Source of the DNA: Sulfitobacter delicatus
Lineage (GTDB): Bacteria; Pseudomonadota; Alphaproteobacteria; Rhodobacterales; Rhodobacteraceae
DNA: 64,000 nt
Direction: 5' to 3'
NCBI RefSeq assembly: GCF_900102535.1
Contig: NZ_FNBP01000011.1
Span: 1-64,000 of the forward strand
The notes under the pieces were generated by a model that searched no databases, was not told the origin of the DNA, and saw only the letters and a program-made list of their open reading frames with translations. This document shows, piece after piece, positions 1-8,800 of this stretch. The translations under genes were made by a program, and so were the position numbers. Position 1 is the stretch's first letter; each line of letters starts with the position of its first letter.

Positions 1-71
1 ACCTTCGATACCTTCTGAAAACCTGGAAGCCTCACACCGCTACGCCCGAACTTGATTCTATATTTTGGAGG

Positions 72-102
72 TGTCTACAACTTCTAGCAGCTGTAGGTTC
101 AA
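72..102 (-). promoter_or_regulatory. MerR-type promoter reading left out of the window
   Basis: On the minus strand TTGAAC (102-97) and TAGACA (77-72) are separated by 19 bp. A spacer longer than 17 bp is the hallmark of promoters that MerR-family activators remodel. The spacer holds an imperfect dyad, CCTACAGC and GCTAGAAG around one base. Its orientation predicts a target gene beyond the left edge, divergent from the merR gene at 214. That the target is a metal exporter is an inference. Confidence 0.5.
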
Positions 103-173
103 GCGCGATTGTCGCTAATTGGCTGGCAATCACGGACCTGTGAGGAGGTGGTGAATCTTGTGATGTCTGCCAC

Positions 174-204
174 TTAAAGCTACACCCTCTGTAGCTAATG
201 TGGA
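174..204 (+). promoter_or_regulatory. MerR-type operator/promoter upstream of merR
   Basis: A perfect inverted repeat, AGCTACA (178-184) and TGTAGCT (190-196), lies 17 bp before the ATG at 214. Its core GCTAC-N7-GTAGC recurs exactly at 8611-8627 upstream of the CBS gene. A weak -35 (TTAAAG, 174-179) and a poor -10 (199-204) would flank a 19-bp spacer. It is probably the autoregulatory site of the merR gene. Confidence 0.5.
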
Positions 205-213
205 GAGCCTGAA

Positions 214-642
214 ATGTTGACCATTGGGACGCTTGCAAAAAAGACCGGTACAAAAGTGCAGACAGTCCGGTATTATGAGCAGATCGGGCTCATGCCAGAA
301 CCCGGCAGAACTGAAGGCGGCCAGCGACGATATGGTGATGCCGAGCTTGACCGCCTGTCGTTCGTCCGGCACGCGCGGCAACTGGGGTTCTCGTTGGATG
401 CGATCCGCGAACTGCTCGACCTCAGCGATCACCCGGGAAAATCTTGCGCGGAGGCCGATGCGATTGCCCGCCGGCAGCTTAAGCAAGTTGAGCATCGACT
501 GGCTCGCCTGGAGGCGCTGCGCACGGAATTGAAACGTATGGTGCATGAGTGCAGTGGCGGGCAGACCGCTGACTGCCGTGTGTTAGAGGTGTTGAGAGAC
601 CACTCCGAATGCCTGACAAACCATGAAGAGATCGGCGGCTAA
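214..642 (+). CDS. MerR-family heavy-metal-responsive regulator (ZntR/CadR/PbrR-like)
   Basis: This 142-residue protein has the MerR layout. An N-terminal winged helix-turn-helix (about residues 1-70, starting with the typical MLTIGTLAKKTG and a VRYYEQIGLM motif) is followed by a long dimerisation helix and a short C-terminal metal loop. Cysteines in SCAEAD, HECSGG and DCRVLEVL match the metal-ligand pattern of the Zn/Cd/Pb branch, where one Cys precedes the dimer helix and two follow it. Such proteins bind the spacer of their target promoter and activate it when loaded with metal. Four promoters of that architecture lie in the first 8.7 kb, so it probably controls the oxidase operon and the CBS gene as well as a gene to the left. 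The exact metal cannot be read from the sequence. Confidence 0.88.
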   Translation: MLTIGTLAKKTGTKVQTVRYYEQIGLMPEPGRTEGGQRRYGDAELDRLSFVRHARQLGFSLDAIRELLDLSDHPGKSCAEADAIARRQLKQVEHRLARLEALRTELKRMVHECSGGQTADCRVLEVLRDHSECLTNHEEIGG

Positions 643-1188
643 GATGCCCGTTGCGTTTGTCTATCCGATCGCGGCGCTCTTGCCGCGCCGCGTGGGGTGT
701 GACCGCTCTTCGCGTCAAAGAGACAGACACTGTTGTTCAACTTGCATGATCTCGATGTCGCTGCGCGCGCTCTTCATGATGCAGAGGGCAAGACCCCGGC
801 CTTCGACCGCGTGCTCAAGGCCAAGGCCAACTTGTCGCGCATGTGGTACGCGGACTGACTGAAAAGAATCGGGCAGCCGTGTCTGGTCGGTCTGGGCACG
901 GCTCTGAGTTCGCGCGCATCTTTGGCGACGAAGTCATCTTGTGCAGACTGGGATCCCATCTTCCAGTCCCGGAAAATCGCCGCAGGTTCCGATCTCCGTT
1001 GCTGAACGCTAAAAGCTGACTTGTCGCGGCTGGCCTCTGGGCGATACGACGGGCGACAAACATTGGCGCAGACAAGGGACGTATTGAATGTTCGAAATCT
1101 CCGGTGTCGGGATCATTGAAGAGGTTGCCGGTTGGGTTCGTATTTGTGCTCTATCGTATTGCGCCGCTCTGCCGGGTGTCGAATTCGC
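643..1188. other. Non-coding or decayed stretch
   Basis: No gene is supported between the merR gene and the promoter at 1189. A short open segment at about 730-860 (+) encodes a stretch resembling the end of a normal protein (LHDLDVAARALHDAEGKT..., ending MWYAD) but has no start or ribosome-binding site. It is read as a fragment of a lost gene that I could not identify. Confidence 0.4.
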
Positions 1189-1219
1189 TTGAACCTATAG
1201 CAGCTAGAGGAACTATGTT
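1189..1219 (+). promoter_or_regulatory. MerR-type promoter of the oxidase operon
   Basis: TTGAAC (1189-1194), a 19-bp spacer and TATGTT (1214-1219) lie about 200 bp before ctaG. The spacer carries a near-perfect dyad, CCTATAGC and GCTAGAGG around one base, reminiscent of known PbrR/CadR operators. It is the best-matching MerR-type promoter in the window. It suggests metal-dependent expression of the terminal oxidase genes. Confidence 0.6.
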
Positions 1220-1416
1220 GCACAAAGGTTGGAAAGACCGACTACCTGCGCCTCTCGAAGCCGCGTAACGCGAACGCCTCTCGTTCAAAAGGAATACCGC
1301 ATGTTTTTTCATCGGCCCGCGTGTGACGGATCAGCCAGTTAATCTGATCGCATGGCGACAGGTGCAAGTCAGGACCCGCCGATATTGGATGAGACGGAGA
1401 TGTAGAAAGATTGTGT

Positions 1417-2412
1417 ATGCTGCACATTGCAGGACATCAACCTCCCCAGACCACTTTGCCATCGCCGTCCCAAAGGTGGCTCATTCTATCTGTCTCAATC
1501 GTAGTCGCTCTTACCGCAACGTCGCTTCGCGCCCACACCGACGGCGCACCTCTAGAGCCCCATGACTTCTGGACAACCTGGTCTCTACCGCCTTCCGTCA
1601 TTTTGCCTTTAGCAAGTGTCGTGGCATTGTACTCACGGGGCGTTCTTCTTGCATGGACGAAGGCCGGCCTAGGCCGCGGCGTCCGAACTTGGCAGACGGG
1701 TTCGTTCTGCATAGGCATACTGGCCCTGATTGCAGCCTTAGTGTGGCCTCTCGATGCGTTGGGCGAAAGTCTCTTCGCTGCTCACATGGGCCAGCACATC
1801 GTCTTGATGGGGCTGGCAGCGCCATTCCTTGTGCTGGGCCATCCTGTTCCGACTATGATGCGCACGTTGCCAAGGACATGGCAAAGGGGGCTCGCGTCAC
1901 TCGCCTCATCTGAGGCCTGGCGAACGGGATGGAACTGGCTCACCGCAACCAGCATCGCATCCCTTCAGCAACTGGTCGTGTTTATCTTATGGCACGCGCC
2001 ACCAGCGATTGCCGTTTCCCTGGAAAACGACCTCGTGCATTCGATCATGCACGGCTCGATCTTTGCTTCTGCATTAGTCTTCTGGACAGCGATAACACGC
2101 AAGCACAGTAGCGGACCGGGCGCCGGCGTTCTGGGACTGCTGATTACCTTTAAGTTCTCACTGATCACCGGAGCCTTGCTCGCTTTCGCTCCAGAAGCGT
2201 TCTATACGAGCTACGGTATCCGCTCCATGGCTTGGGGCTTGTCGCCGCTCGAAGACCAGCAGCTGGCCGGACTGCTGATGATGACGGTCGGTTCCATGAT
2301 GTACGTCGTGGCGACAGTCATTCTAGTGGGCGTCTGGCTGGGGGTATCGGAAAAAACCGGAATGACGCCAAACGGATTCGGCTCGAAGGCCACGCGCAAG
2401 GGTCCCACTTGA
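1417..2412 (+). CDS. ctaG: Cytochrome c oxidase assembly protein of the caa3_CtaG family
   Basis: This integral membrane protein of about 331 residues has seven or more hydrophobic segments. It shows caa3_CtaG landmarks: paired histidines in AAHMGQHIVLMG, FILWHAPP and SIMHGSIF, plus a C-terminal LEDQQLAGLLMM motif. The family is needed for maturation of caa3-type oxidases, probably by delivering copper to the CuB centre. The ATG at 1417 is preferred over a TTG two codons earlier. The stop overlaps the next start as TGATG, so it is translationally coupled to subunit II. It opens the operon behind the MerR-type promoter at 1189. It is unrelated to the other protein called CtaG (Cox11). Confidence 0.85.
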   Translation: MLHIAGHQPPQTTLPSPSQRWLILSVSIVVALTATSLRAHTDGAPLEPHDFWTTWSLPPSVILPLASVVALYSRGVLLAWTKAGLGRGVRTWQTGSFCIGILALIAALVWPLDALGESLFAAHMGQHIVLMGLAAPFLVLGHPVPTMMRTLPRTWQRGLASLASSEAWRTGWNWLTATSIASLQQLVVFILWHAPPAIAVSLENDLVHSIMHGSIFASALVFWTAITRKHSSGPGAGVLGLLITFKFSLITGALLAFAPEAFYTSYGIRSMAWGLSPLEDQQLAGLLMMTVGSMMYVVATVILVGVWLGVSEKTGMTPNGFGSKATRKGPT

Positions 2413-3407
2413 TGAAGAAATTTCGAACGAGCAGAACATTTCCAGCGATCTTCGCACTTTCCGCTTGCGAAGGTCCTCAATCTGCGTTCGACGCGGCCGG
2501 TGCTGAGGCTGCGCGGGTTCTCACACTTTTTTGGGTAATGCTTATTGGCGCCGTGGCGATCTGGGCTGTCGTTGTCGCCATCGGTTACTACGCTACAAAG
2601 ACGCGGCCCGGACAACACAGCGAAAAAGCCGGCCTACGGCTCATCATCTGGGGAGGATGCGTCTTTCCGACCGTCGTGCTGGCGATGCTGCTGTTCTGGG
2701 GGCTCAGGATGATGCCTGATCTGCGCCCCCCCGGTGACGGCCCTACCATCGCCGTCTCGGGTGAACGATTCTGGTGGCGCGTCGCCTACGGCGTCGAGGG
2801 CGAACCCGGCGTGGTGCGCAACCTCCCGATAGGCGGGGTCCCTAGCGCCAACGAGATCTGGATCCCGCTGGGGAAACGTACGGAAATTCTCCTCGGCAGC
2901 CCGGACGTTATCCATTCGTTTTGGGTGCCGCCGCTTGCGGGCAAGATGGACGCGATACCCGGACGGGTGAATCGGCTCATCCTCGAACCGACAGAAGTCG
3001 GCGTCTTCAACGGTGCTTGTGCGGAGTTCTGTGGTACGGCTCACGCGCAAATGGGTTTTCGTGTGGTCGTGGTGCCTGAAACCGAATTCACGGAGTATGT
3101 GAGGGCGCAGGCCCAGCCTGCAGCAGTGCCCGAGAGCGAGGGCCTCGATCTATTCATTCGGAACGGATGTGCAGCCTGCCATGCGATCCGGGGCACACCG
3201 CCCGACGGGGTAGTAGGGCCCGACCTTACGCACCTCGCCAGCCGACGTACGATTGGAGCTGGCATTGTTCCAACCACTGTCGAGAATATCGCCGACTTCG
3301 TTGCCTCGCCGGACCATTTCAAGCCAGGCATCGAGATGCCGGCCTTTGGCATGCTGCCGAAAGACGAGATCGCTCAAATTGCTGCTTGGCTAGGGAGTCT
3401 GGAATGA
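2412..3407 (+). CDS. Cytochrome c oxidase subunit II with fused cytochrome c domain (caa3 type)
   Basis: This 331-residue protein begins with a lipoprotein-type signal (lipobox LSAC at about residues 15-18) and two transmembrane helices. A periplasmic CuA cupredoxin domain follows, with ligands visible in GACAEFCGTAHAQM (C203, C207, H211, M214). A C-terminal mono-haem cytochrome c carries CAACH at 253-257. It receives electrons and passes them through CuA to subunit I. The fused cytochrome domain defines the caa3 type. The start overlaps the ctaG stop and the end overlaps subunit I-III as ATGA, so the genes are one transcription unit. Confidence 0.92.
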   Translation: MKKFRTSRTFPAIFALSACEGPQSAFDAAGAEAARVLTLFWVMLIGAVAIWAVVVAIGYYATKTRPGQHSEKAGLRLIIWGGCVFPTVVLAMLLFWGLRMMPDLRPPGDGPTIAVSGERFWWRVAYGVEGEPGVVRNLPIGGVPSANEIWIPLGKRTEILLGSPDVIHSFWVPPLAGKMDAIPGRVNRLILEPTEVGVFNGACAEFCGTAHAQMGFRVVVVPETEFTEYVRAQAQPAAVPESEGLDLFIRNGCAACHAIRGTPPDGVVGPDLTHLASRRTIGAGIVPTTVENIADFVASPDHFKPGIEMPAFGMLPKDEIAQIAAWLGSLE

Positions 3408-5950
3408 CCGAACGCGAGAACACCGCAGCAGATGGACCGGATCAGGAGGACGAGGAGGTTCGTCGCGGCCAGGAGGAGCGGCTCCGCAAGGTCTGGGCTG
3501 CACCAAAAGGTTGGCGCTACTGGTCGGCGGTGAACAACACTGAGGTCGGTATCTGGTACACGGCTGCGGCATTCGGGTTCATGTTATTCGCTGGAGTATT
3601 GGCGCTGACAATGCGGGTGCAGCTCGCGGTGCCAGAGAACGACTTTCTCACGGCAACCTTCTACAATCAGGTTTATACCCTTCACGGCACGGTGATGATG
3701 TTTCTTTTCGCCGTTCCGATCTTCGAGGCAGTGGCCATAATTCTGCTTCCTGAAATGCTTGGCGCTCGTGATTTGCCCTTTCCTCGCCTGTCGGCATTCG
3801 GATTCTGGTGTTTCATGATCGGCGGCGTGTTCGTCGCAGGATCCATTTTCTTCGATGCCGCGCCGAACGCAGGCTGGTTCATGTACCCGCCACTCACTAC
3901 GGACGAGCGGTACACGCCGGGCTATGGCCCGGACATCTGGCTGCTGGGTCTGTCGTTCATCGAGATTGCCTCGCTTGCCGCGGCGGTTGAATTGATCGTG
4001 GGAACGCTGAAATGCCGCCCGCCCGGCATGCGGCTAAACCTGATGCCGCTCTACGCCTGGTACGTACTCGTCGTTGCCGGTATGATCCTCTTCGCTTTCC
4101 CGCCACTGATCGCAGGTGACATCCTTTTTGAGCTCGAGCGGATGTTCGATTGGCCATTTTTCGACCCTAGCCGCGGCGGCGATCCTGTCCTCTGGCAGCA
4201 CCTGTTTTGGATCTTCGGCCATCCGGAGGTCTACATTGTCTTTCTCCCGGCAATCGCGCTGGTTGCGATGATCGTGCCGACCTTCGCCCAGCGTCCGATC
4301 CTCGGCTATTCGTGGATCGTGCTCGCGGCCGTGGGCACCGGTTTCATCTCCTTCGGGCTCTGGGTGCACCACATGTACACCACGGGCCTCCCTGCGATCT
4401 CGCTCGGTTTCTTCTCAGCCGCCTCAGAGGCAGTTGCGATTCCGACCGGTGTGCAGATTTTTGTGTTTTTGGCAACGCTCCTGACCGGCCGCGTGATCTT
4501 TTCCGTTCCGATGCTCTTTGTCGCGGGAGCGCTCGCCACCTTTGTCATCGGTGGGTTGACTGGCGTCATGGTGGCGTTGGCGCCTTTTGATTGGCAGGCC
4601 CACGACACCTACTTCGTGGTTGCTCACCTGCACTATGTGCTGATCGGGGGGATGCTGTTCCCCTTGATGGCCGGAGTTTACTATTACTGGCCGATCATCG
4701 GCGCGCGGAAGCTATCGGATCGGCTGGGCCGGATCGCGTTCTGGCTGATGTTCGTGGGCTTCAATGTCGCATTCTTGCCGATGCACTGGGCTGGACTAAT
4801 GGGAATGCCACGCCGCGTCTGGACCTACCCGGAGGCACTTGGCGTTGGCATATCAAATCTGGTCTCCTCGGTCGGCGCCTTCGTGTTCGCCTCCGGTGTG
4901 TTGGTGATCGTCTGGGACGTGATTCGGCCCCGCAGCAGGGAGCCATACGCCAAGCGAAATCCGTGGACCGCCGGCACGCTGGAGTGGCTGGCAAGAATGC
5001 CCTCAGAGAGTTGGGGTGTGCGCTCGGTGCCGATAATCTCTTCTCGCTATCCCCTCTGGGAACAGCCGAACTTCGTCGACGATGTCGACAAGGGCCGGTT
5101 CTACCTGCCCGACGCCGAGGAGATGAAGCGCGAGACTTTGGTCACAACAGTTCTCGACGGCAAACCATTGCATTGCCTACGCGTACCTGGCCCCAGCTTC
5201 ATGCCGATGATCGCAGCCATCATGACCGGCGCAGTGTTCATCTTCGCCACGTTCCACTGGTGGACCCTCACCATTACCGCGATGGTCCTGTCCATCGCGT
5301 CTATTATTATTTGGCTCTGGCGCGGCACCGCCCAGATTCCTGAGAAAGCCGAAAAGGATGTCGGCCTCGGCCTGAAACTGCCACTCTACAAGTCGGGTCC
5401 GGATTCGATTGGCTGGTGGGCGATGTTTATCACCATGACGGGCGACGCCACGGCCTTCGTCGGCCTGATCTTCGGATACTTCTACTTCTTCACTATCCAT
5501 GCCGATTTTCCACCACCGACAGCGGTCGGACCTGGTGTGTTCTGGCCAAGCATCGCACTCCTGCTGTTCGCGAGCGCTTGGACGGCAGCCCTCTTCGCAC
5601 GGATATTGAACCGCGCTGGACGGGTCGGACCGGCACGTGGCCTAATGGCTGCCGGCAGCGTGGCCTCGCTCGCTGCCAGCGCGACACTGCTTTGGGGACC
5701 GTTCACCAACGGCCTCGACCCGTCCGCCCACGTCTATCCGGCGACTGTTTGGGTGTTAGCAATCTGGACAGCCGTCCACGGTGGGGTGGGCGGCCTGATG
5801 CTCGGCTACTGCTTGGCTCGTTCCTATGCCGACCGGATGACCCCCGAATACGATATCGATATCTCGAACGTGGCGCTATATTGGCATTTTGCCGGAGGTA
5901 CCGCTCTGGTCACTGTGGCGACGCTCGCGTATTTTCCGATGTTGATGTGA
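3404..5950 (+). CDS. Fused cytochrome c oxidase subunits I and III
   Basis: This is an 848-residue haem-copper oxidase catalytic subunit. The N-terminal part is subunit I: haem ligand H94 in YTLHGTVMMF, CuB ligands H273 with cross-linking Y277 in HPEVY, H322-H323, and haem a3/a ligands H408 and H410 in AHLHY. The Y-E-V pattern marks an A-type oxidase. From about residue 600 a subunit III-like region follows (FITMTGDATAFVGLIFGYFYFF). Fusion of I and III is known in some caa3 oxidases. The ATG at 3404 overlaps the subunit II stop and is preceded by a GGGAG ribosome site. The enzyme reduces oxygen to water and pumps protons. Confidence 0.92.
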   Translation: MTERENTAADGPDQEDEEVRRGQEERLRKVWAAPKGWRYWSAVNNTEVGIWYTAAAFGFMLFAGVLALTMRVQLAVPENDFLTATFYNQVYTLHGTVMMFLFAVPIFEAVAIILLPEMLGARDLPFPRLSAFGFWCFMIGGVFVAGSIFFDAAPNAGWFMYPPLTTDERYTPGYGPDIWLLGLSFIEIASLAAAVELIVGTLKCRPPGMRLNLMPLYAWYVLVVAGMILFAFPPLIAGDILFELERMFDWPFFDPSRGGDPVLWQHLFWIFGHPEVYIVFLPAIALVAMIVPTFAQRPILGYSWIVLAAVGTGFISFGLWVHHMYTTGLPAISLGFFSAASEAVAIPTGVQIFVFLATLLTGRVIFSVPMLFVAGALATFVIGGLTGVMVALAPFDWQAHDTYFVVAHLHYVLIGGMLFPLMAGVYYYWPIIGARKLSDRLGRIAFWLMFVGFNVAFLPMHWAGLMGMPRRVWTYPEALGVGISNLVSSVGAFVFASGVLVIVWDVIRPRSREPYAKRNPWTAGTLEWLARMPSESWGVRSVPIISSRYPLWEQPNFVDDVDKGRFYLPDAEEMKRETLVTTVLDGKPLHCLRVPGPSFMPMIAAIMTGAVFIFATFHWWTLTITAMVLSIASIIIWLWRGTAQIPEKAEKDVGLGLKLPLYKSGPDSIGWWAMFITMTGDATAFVGLIFGYFYFFTIHADFPPPTAVGPGVFWPSIALLLFASAWTAALFARILNRAGRVGPARGLMAAGSVASLAASATLLWGPFTNGLDPSAHVYPATVWVLAIWTAVHGGVGGLMLGYCLARSYADRMTPEYDIDISNVALYWHFAGGTALVTVATLAYFPMLM

Positions 5951-5958
5951 GATCGGCC

Positions 5959-6336
5959 ATGCAGATATTTGGCAGAACAAAGGACAATCTTTGGACACTG
6001 ATCGCAGCACCAGTGATTTGGGGAATTCACTTTCTCTTCAGCTACTTTCTCGCAGCCTTTCGGTGTGCCCCAAATGCCGATATTTTCGAATCGATCGGAA
6101 GCACACGCGTTGCTATCGGTTTCGTGACGCTCGTCTCGCTTTGCCTGATTGCACTCGTAATTCGCCGCGCATGGCACGAATGGCTAACCGGAGGCGGGGG
6201 TTTCCGGAATGACCAAGACACGCCGGAAGGGCGTGAAAGCTTTCTCGAATTCTCCACGCTGCTTTTGGCCGGACTTTCATTCGCTGCGGTAGTCTTCGAA
6301 ACCATGCCCATTCTGGTCATTGGAGACTGTAGATGA
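5959..6336 (+). CDS. Small multi-membrane protein of the caa3 operon
   Basis: This 125-residue protein has three clear hydrophobic segments (about residues 11-32, 51-70 and 98-118), the expected size for an accessory membrane subunit. It starts 8 bp after the oxidase stop codon and runs in the same operon. I do not recognise a named family. Small membrane proteins at this position are common in caa3/CtaG clusters, so a role in oxidase stability or assembly is inferred only from location. Confidence 0.7.
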   Translation: MQIFGRTKDNLWTLIAAPVIWGIHFLFSYFLAAFRCAPNADIFESIGSTRVAIGFVTLVSLCLIALVIRRAWHEWLTGGGGFRNDQDTPEGRESFLEFSTLLLAGLSFAAVVFETMPILVIGDCR

Positions 6337-6382
6337 ACTGCAGACCTTATCGCTCATTATCGCACAGTTGGGATGCAGCTTC

Positions 6383-7735
6383 ATGCGGCTAAAGCTCGTT
6401 CTGACCTGGAAATGGATGGCCGGAATCGTTGGCCTCGGCATCGCGGGGGCGCTCCTGATCAGTTGGTCGGGACTGGTTTCGATCGCCGCCTCATCCGGCC
6501 ACTGGAGCGTGACGCGCTGGTTTCTCGGCTGGACAATGGAGAATGCGGTCGAGAGCCAGTCGTTGCTTGTCTCAAAGCCGGAGGGTCTCGACCTCGATGA
6601 CCCCACATTGGTTCTTCGCTCGGCCGCCCACTATGCGACGGCCTGCTCCATATGTCACGGCGCCCCAGGTGTCCCGCAATCTCCAGTAGTTCAGGCGATG
6701 ACTCCGAGCCCGCCTCGTCTCGAGGAAAAAGTCTCTGAATGGAGCGACGAGGAGTTGTTCTGGATCGTCAAGTACGGGATAAAGTATTCGGGCATGCCTG
6801 CTTGGCCAACGCAAGATCGCGACGATGAGGTCTGGGCACAGGTCGCCTTCTTGCGGGCACTTCCCGGCATGACGCTAGGCCAGTACGCCGAGTTGGCCTT
6901 GCGCGGTGAGCCGACGGGCATTGATTTCGCGCAAGGCGCCGAATCCGCCGCTGCACCAGACGGCGTTGTTGAAAACGCGCTCGCGGATTGTGCCCTTTGC
7001 CACGGACGCGATGGCTTGGGTCAAGTAGACGAAGAGGCGGAGAACGCATTTCCTGCCATCGCCGGTCAGCCCGCGCCGTATCTATATGCCACGCTGCGCG
7101 CGTTCGCACTCGGAAAGCGACGAAGCGGCTTCATGGAGCTCCCCGCGAGCCGCTATGAACCGAAGGTGCTTGAAGCGCTTGCGCGCTATTTCTCGGAGCA
7201 ACCGAATCCGGCTCTGGCAACAGTCGCAGGTTCCGGAGCGGAGTTTCGAAGCGCAACCACTGACCTTCCCACCGATAGCAATGCCGTGGACAGCCCTCTC
7301 GTTGCCAGAAGTCCAGAACCATTCGTACCGCCGTTGTCCTCCTGGCAGGACGAAGCCGGAATCCTGGAAAGAGAAGATGATGTTTCTAATCCCATGACCC
7401 CGACAGCAGCGCCCGCGGGTCTCGTCACTCCAAGGGAAGGATTGCTCGAATTTGGAAGACGCATCGCTGTCGAGGGAGTCAGACCGTTAAAAATTCCTGC
7501 CTGCCAAAGCTGCCACGGCCGGTTAGCGCGGGGAAATAACCCCTATTACCCCTATCTTGAGGGCCAGCCCGAATGGTATCTTTCGGAGCAACTCAGCCTT
7601 TGGCAACAGAGGAAGCGGGGCGGCACTGTATATTCACACATTATGTCCGAAATCGTGCAAAACATGAGCGATAATCAAATTGCAGCAGTTGCCGCCTGGT
7701 ACGCTGAACAACCTCACGTGCGCAGGCGCAAGTAA
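6383..7735 (+). CDS. Membrane-anchored tri-haem cytochrome c
   Basis: This 450-residue protein has an N-terminal uncleaved membrane anchor (about residues 12-32) and three CxxCH haem-binding motifs: CSICH, CALCH and CQSCH. The first domain resembles a class I cytochrome c and the later two resemble paired c4/c553-like domains with a conserved Met-containing tail (SEIVQNMSD). It probably shuttles electrons in the periplasm to the adjacent caa3 oxidase. The ATG at 6383 is chosen because it places the anchor at the N-terminus and is followed by basic residues. It overlaps no neighbour and ends the oxidase operon. Confidence 0.85.
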   Translation: MRLKLVLTWKWMAGIVGLGIAGALLISWSGLVSIAASSGHWSVTRWFLGWTMENAVESQSLLVSKPEGLDLDDPTLVLRSAAHYATACSICHGAPGVPQSPVVQAMTPSPPRLEEKVSEWSDEELFWIVKYGIKYSGMPAWPTQDRDDEVWAQVAFLRALPGMTLGQYAELALRGEPTGIDFAQGAESAAAPDGVVENALADCALCHGRDGLGQVDEEAENAFPAIAGQPAPYLYATLRAFALGKRRSGFMELPASRYEPKVLEALARYFSEQPNPALATVAGSGAEFRSATTDLPTDSNAVDSPLVARSPEPFVPPLSSWQDEAGILEREDDVSNPMTPTAAPAGLVTPREGLLEFGRRIAVEGVRPLKIPACQSCHGRLARGNNPYYPYLEGQPEWYLSEQLSLWQQRKRGGTVYSHIMSEIVQNMSDNQIAAVAAWYAEQPHVRRRK

Positions 7736-7975
7736 AGTGGCCGGAGCGCTCCAAAGACCCTTAGGGTGCGACAGCGTCAGTAGTTCGCAAGTCCAATGGA
7801 ATAGGTACAGATGTCACGGTCTTGCAATGCCAGCTTCCGTTTCGTGACAACACATCAAAAGGCGGAGCCTGAACCGTCGTTGCGGAACGGCGACATCGCC
7901 TAGATGCAGATTGGGAACCAAATAACCGCTTGCGCGTTCTTGTTGAACTGAAATTAGTATTTTTGGACTTCGCGA

Positions 7976-8596
7976 ATGGTACAGCGGCAGGACGCATCGG
8001 AAAGAAGCACACTCTGGATCGTCCTGGGTCTCAACATCGGGCTGGCAGTCGCTTTCTTCGCATCGGGTGCATTCGGCGATTCAAGTGCGCTTATCGCCAA
8101 TGGCCTCGACAACCTGTCGGACAGTTTCGTCTACGCGATTAGCCTCCTTGCGCTGTCCCGTTCCGCTAAGTGGAAACGCGGAGCGGCGAATGTTTCGGGC
8201 GGCCTACTGATCCTCTTCGCCCTTGGCATCCTTTATGACGCCTGGCGCCGCTACGTCGACGGATCGGATCCTCTTGGCACAATCATGATTGTCATGGCGC
8301 TGATAGCGGCGGCCATCAACGCGCTTTGCGTCTGGCTGTTGGCGCGGATTCGCGATCCGGACGTAAACATCCGAGCGGCGAATACGTTCAGCTGGAACGA
8401 CTTCGCGGCTAATCTCGGAATCGTCGTCGGAGGCGGGGTCGTGGCCTGGCTCGGAACTAACTGGCCGGACCTTGTCGTGGGCGTGATCGTCGCCGGTATC
8501 GCGGCCTGGGGTGGAGTCGGAATCCTGAGAGACGCACATGGTGAACACCACAAGGCGGTGCACGATGACGGTAAGGCAAGTGAGGACATCGCCTGA
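7976..8596 (+). CDS. Cation diffusion facilitator-type transporter, short form
   Basis: This 206-residue protein has about six transmembrane helices in a cation diffusion facilitator arrangement. Acidic residues expected for metal coordination occur in helix II (NGLDNLSDS) and helix V (NDFAANLG, equivalent to the HxxxD site). The cytoplasmic C-terminal domain of longer CDF proteins is essentially missing, with only a short His-containing tail (HGEHHKAV). Such proteins exchange a divalent metal for protons. A 240-bp gap separates it from the cytochrome gene. The MerR-type promoter at 8606 begins just after its stop, so it is not the target of that promoter. Confidence 0.75.
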   Translation: MVQRQDASERSTLWIVLGLNIGLAVAFFASGAFGDSSALIANGLDNLSDSFVYAISLLALSRSAKWKRGAANVSGGLLILFALGILYDAWRRYVDGSDPLGTIMIVMALIAAAINALCVWLLARIRDPDVNIRAANTFSWNDFAANLGIVVGGGVVAWLGTNWPDLVVGVIVAGIAAWGGVGILRDAHGEHHKAVHDDGKASEDIA

Positions 8597-8605
8597 AATC
8601 GGGGC

Positions 8606-8636
8606 TTGAAGCTACAGTGACCGTAGCAACTACATT
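8606..8636 (+). promoter_or_regulatory. MerR-type promoter of the CBS gene
   Basis: TTGAAG (8606-8611), a 19-bp spacer and TACATT (8631-8636) lie about 165 bp before the CBS gene. The dyad GCTAC-N7-GTAGC (8611-8627) is identical in arms and spacing to the one upstream of merR (179-195). It is therefore a likely target of the same regulator. Confidence 0.6.
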
Positions 8637-8800
8637 TCCTTGGAAGCGATCCGACGAGAAACCAGCACTCCAAGTATTGAAAAATCCAAATTGTGGCTGC
8701 TGCACCGCTTGCGCGGAAACTCGCTGCTCAGCGCAATGAAAGGAACTTGAACACCCGTCTTTCGGTTTCCACGCTAGTAACCAAAACAAGGAGTAAGATC

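Noticed and set aside
643-1188. A coding gene between merR and the oxidase operon
   Set aside because: The open segments lack starts and ribosome sites, and only a short protein-like fragment is visible.
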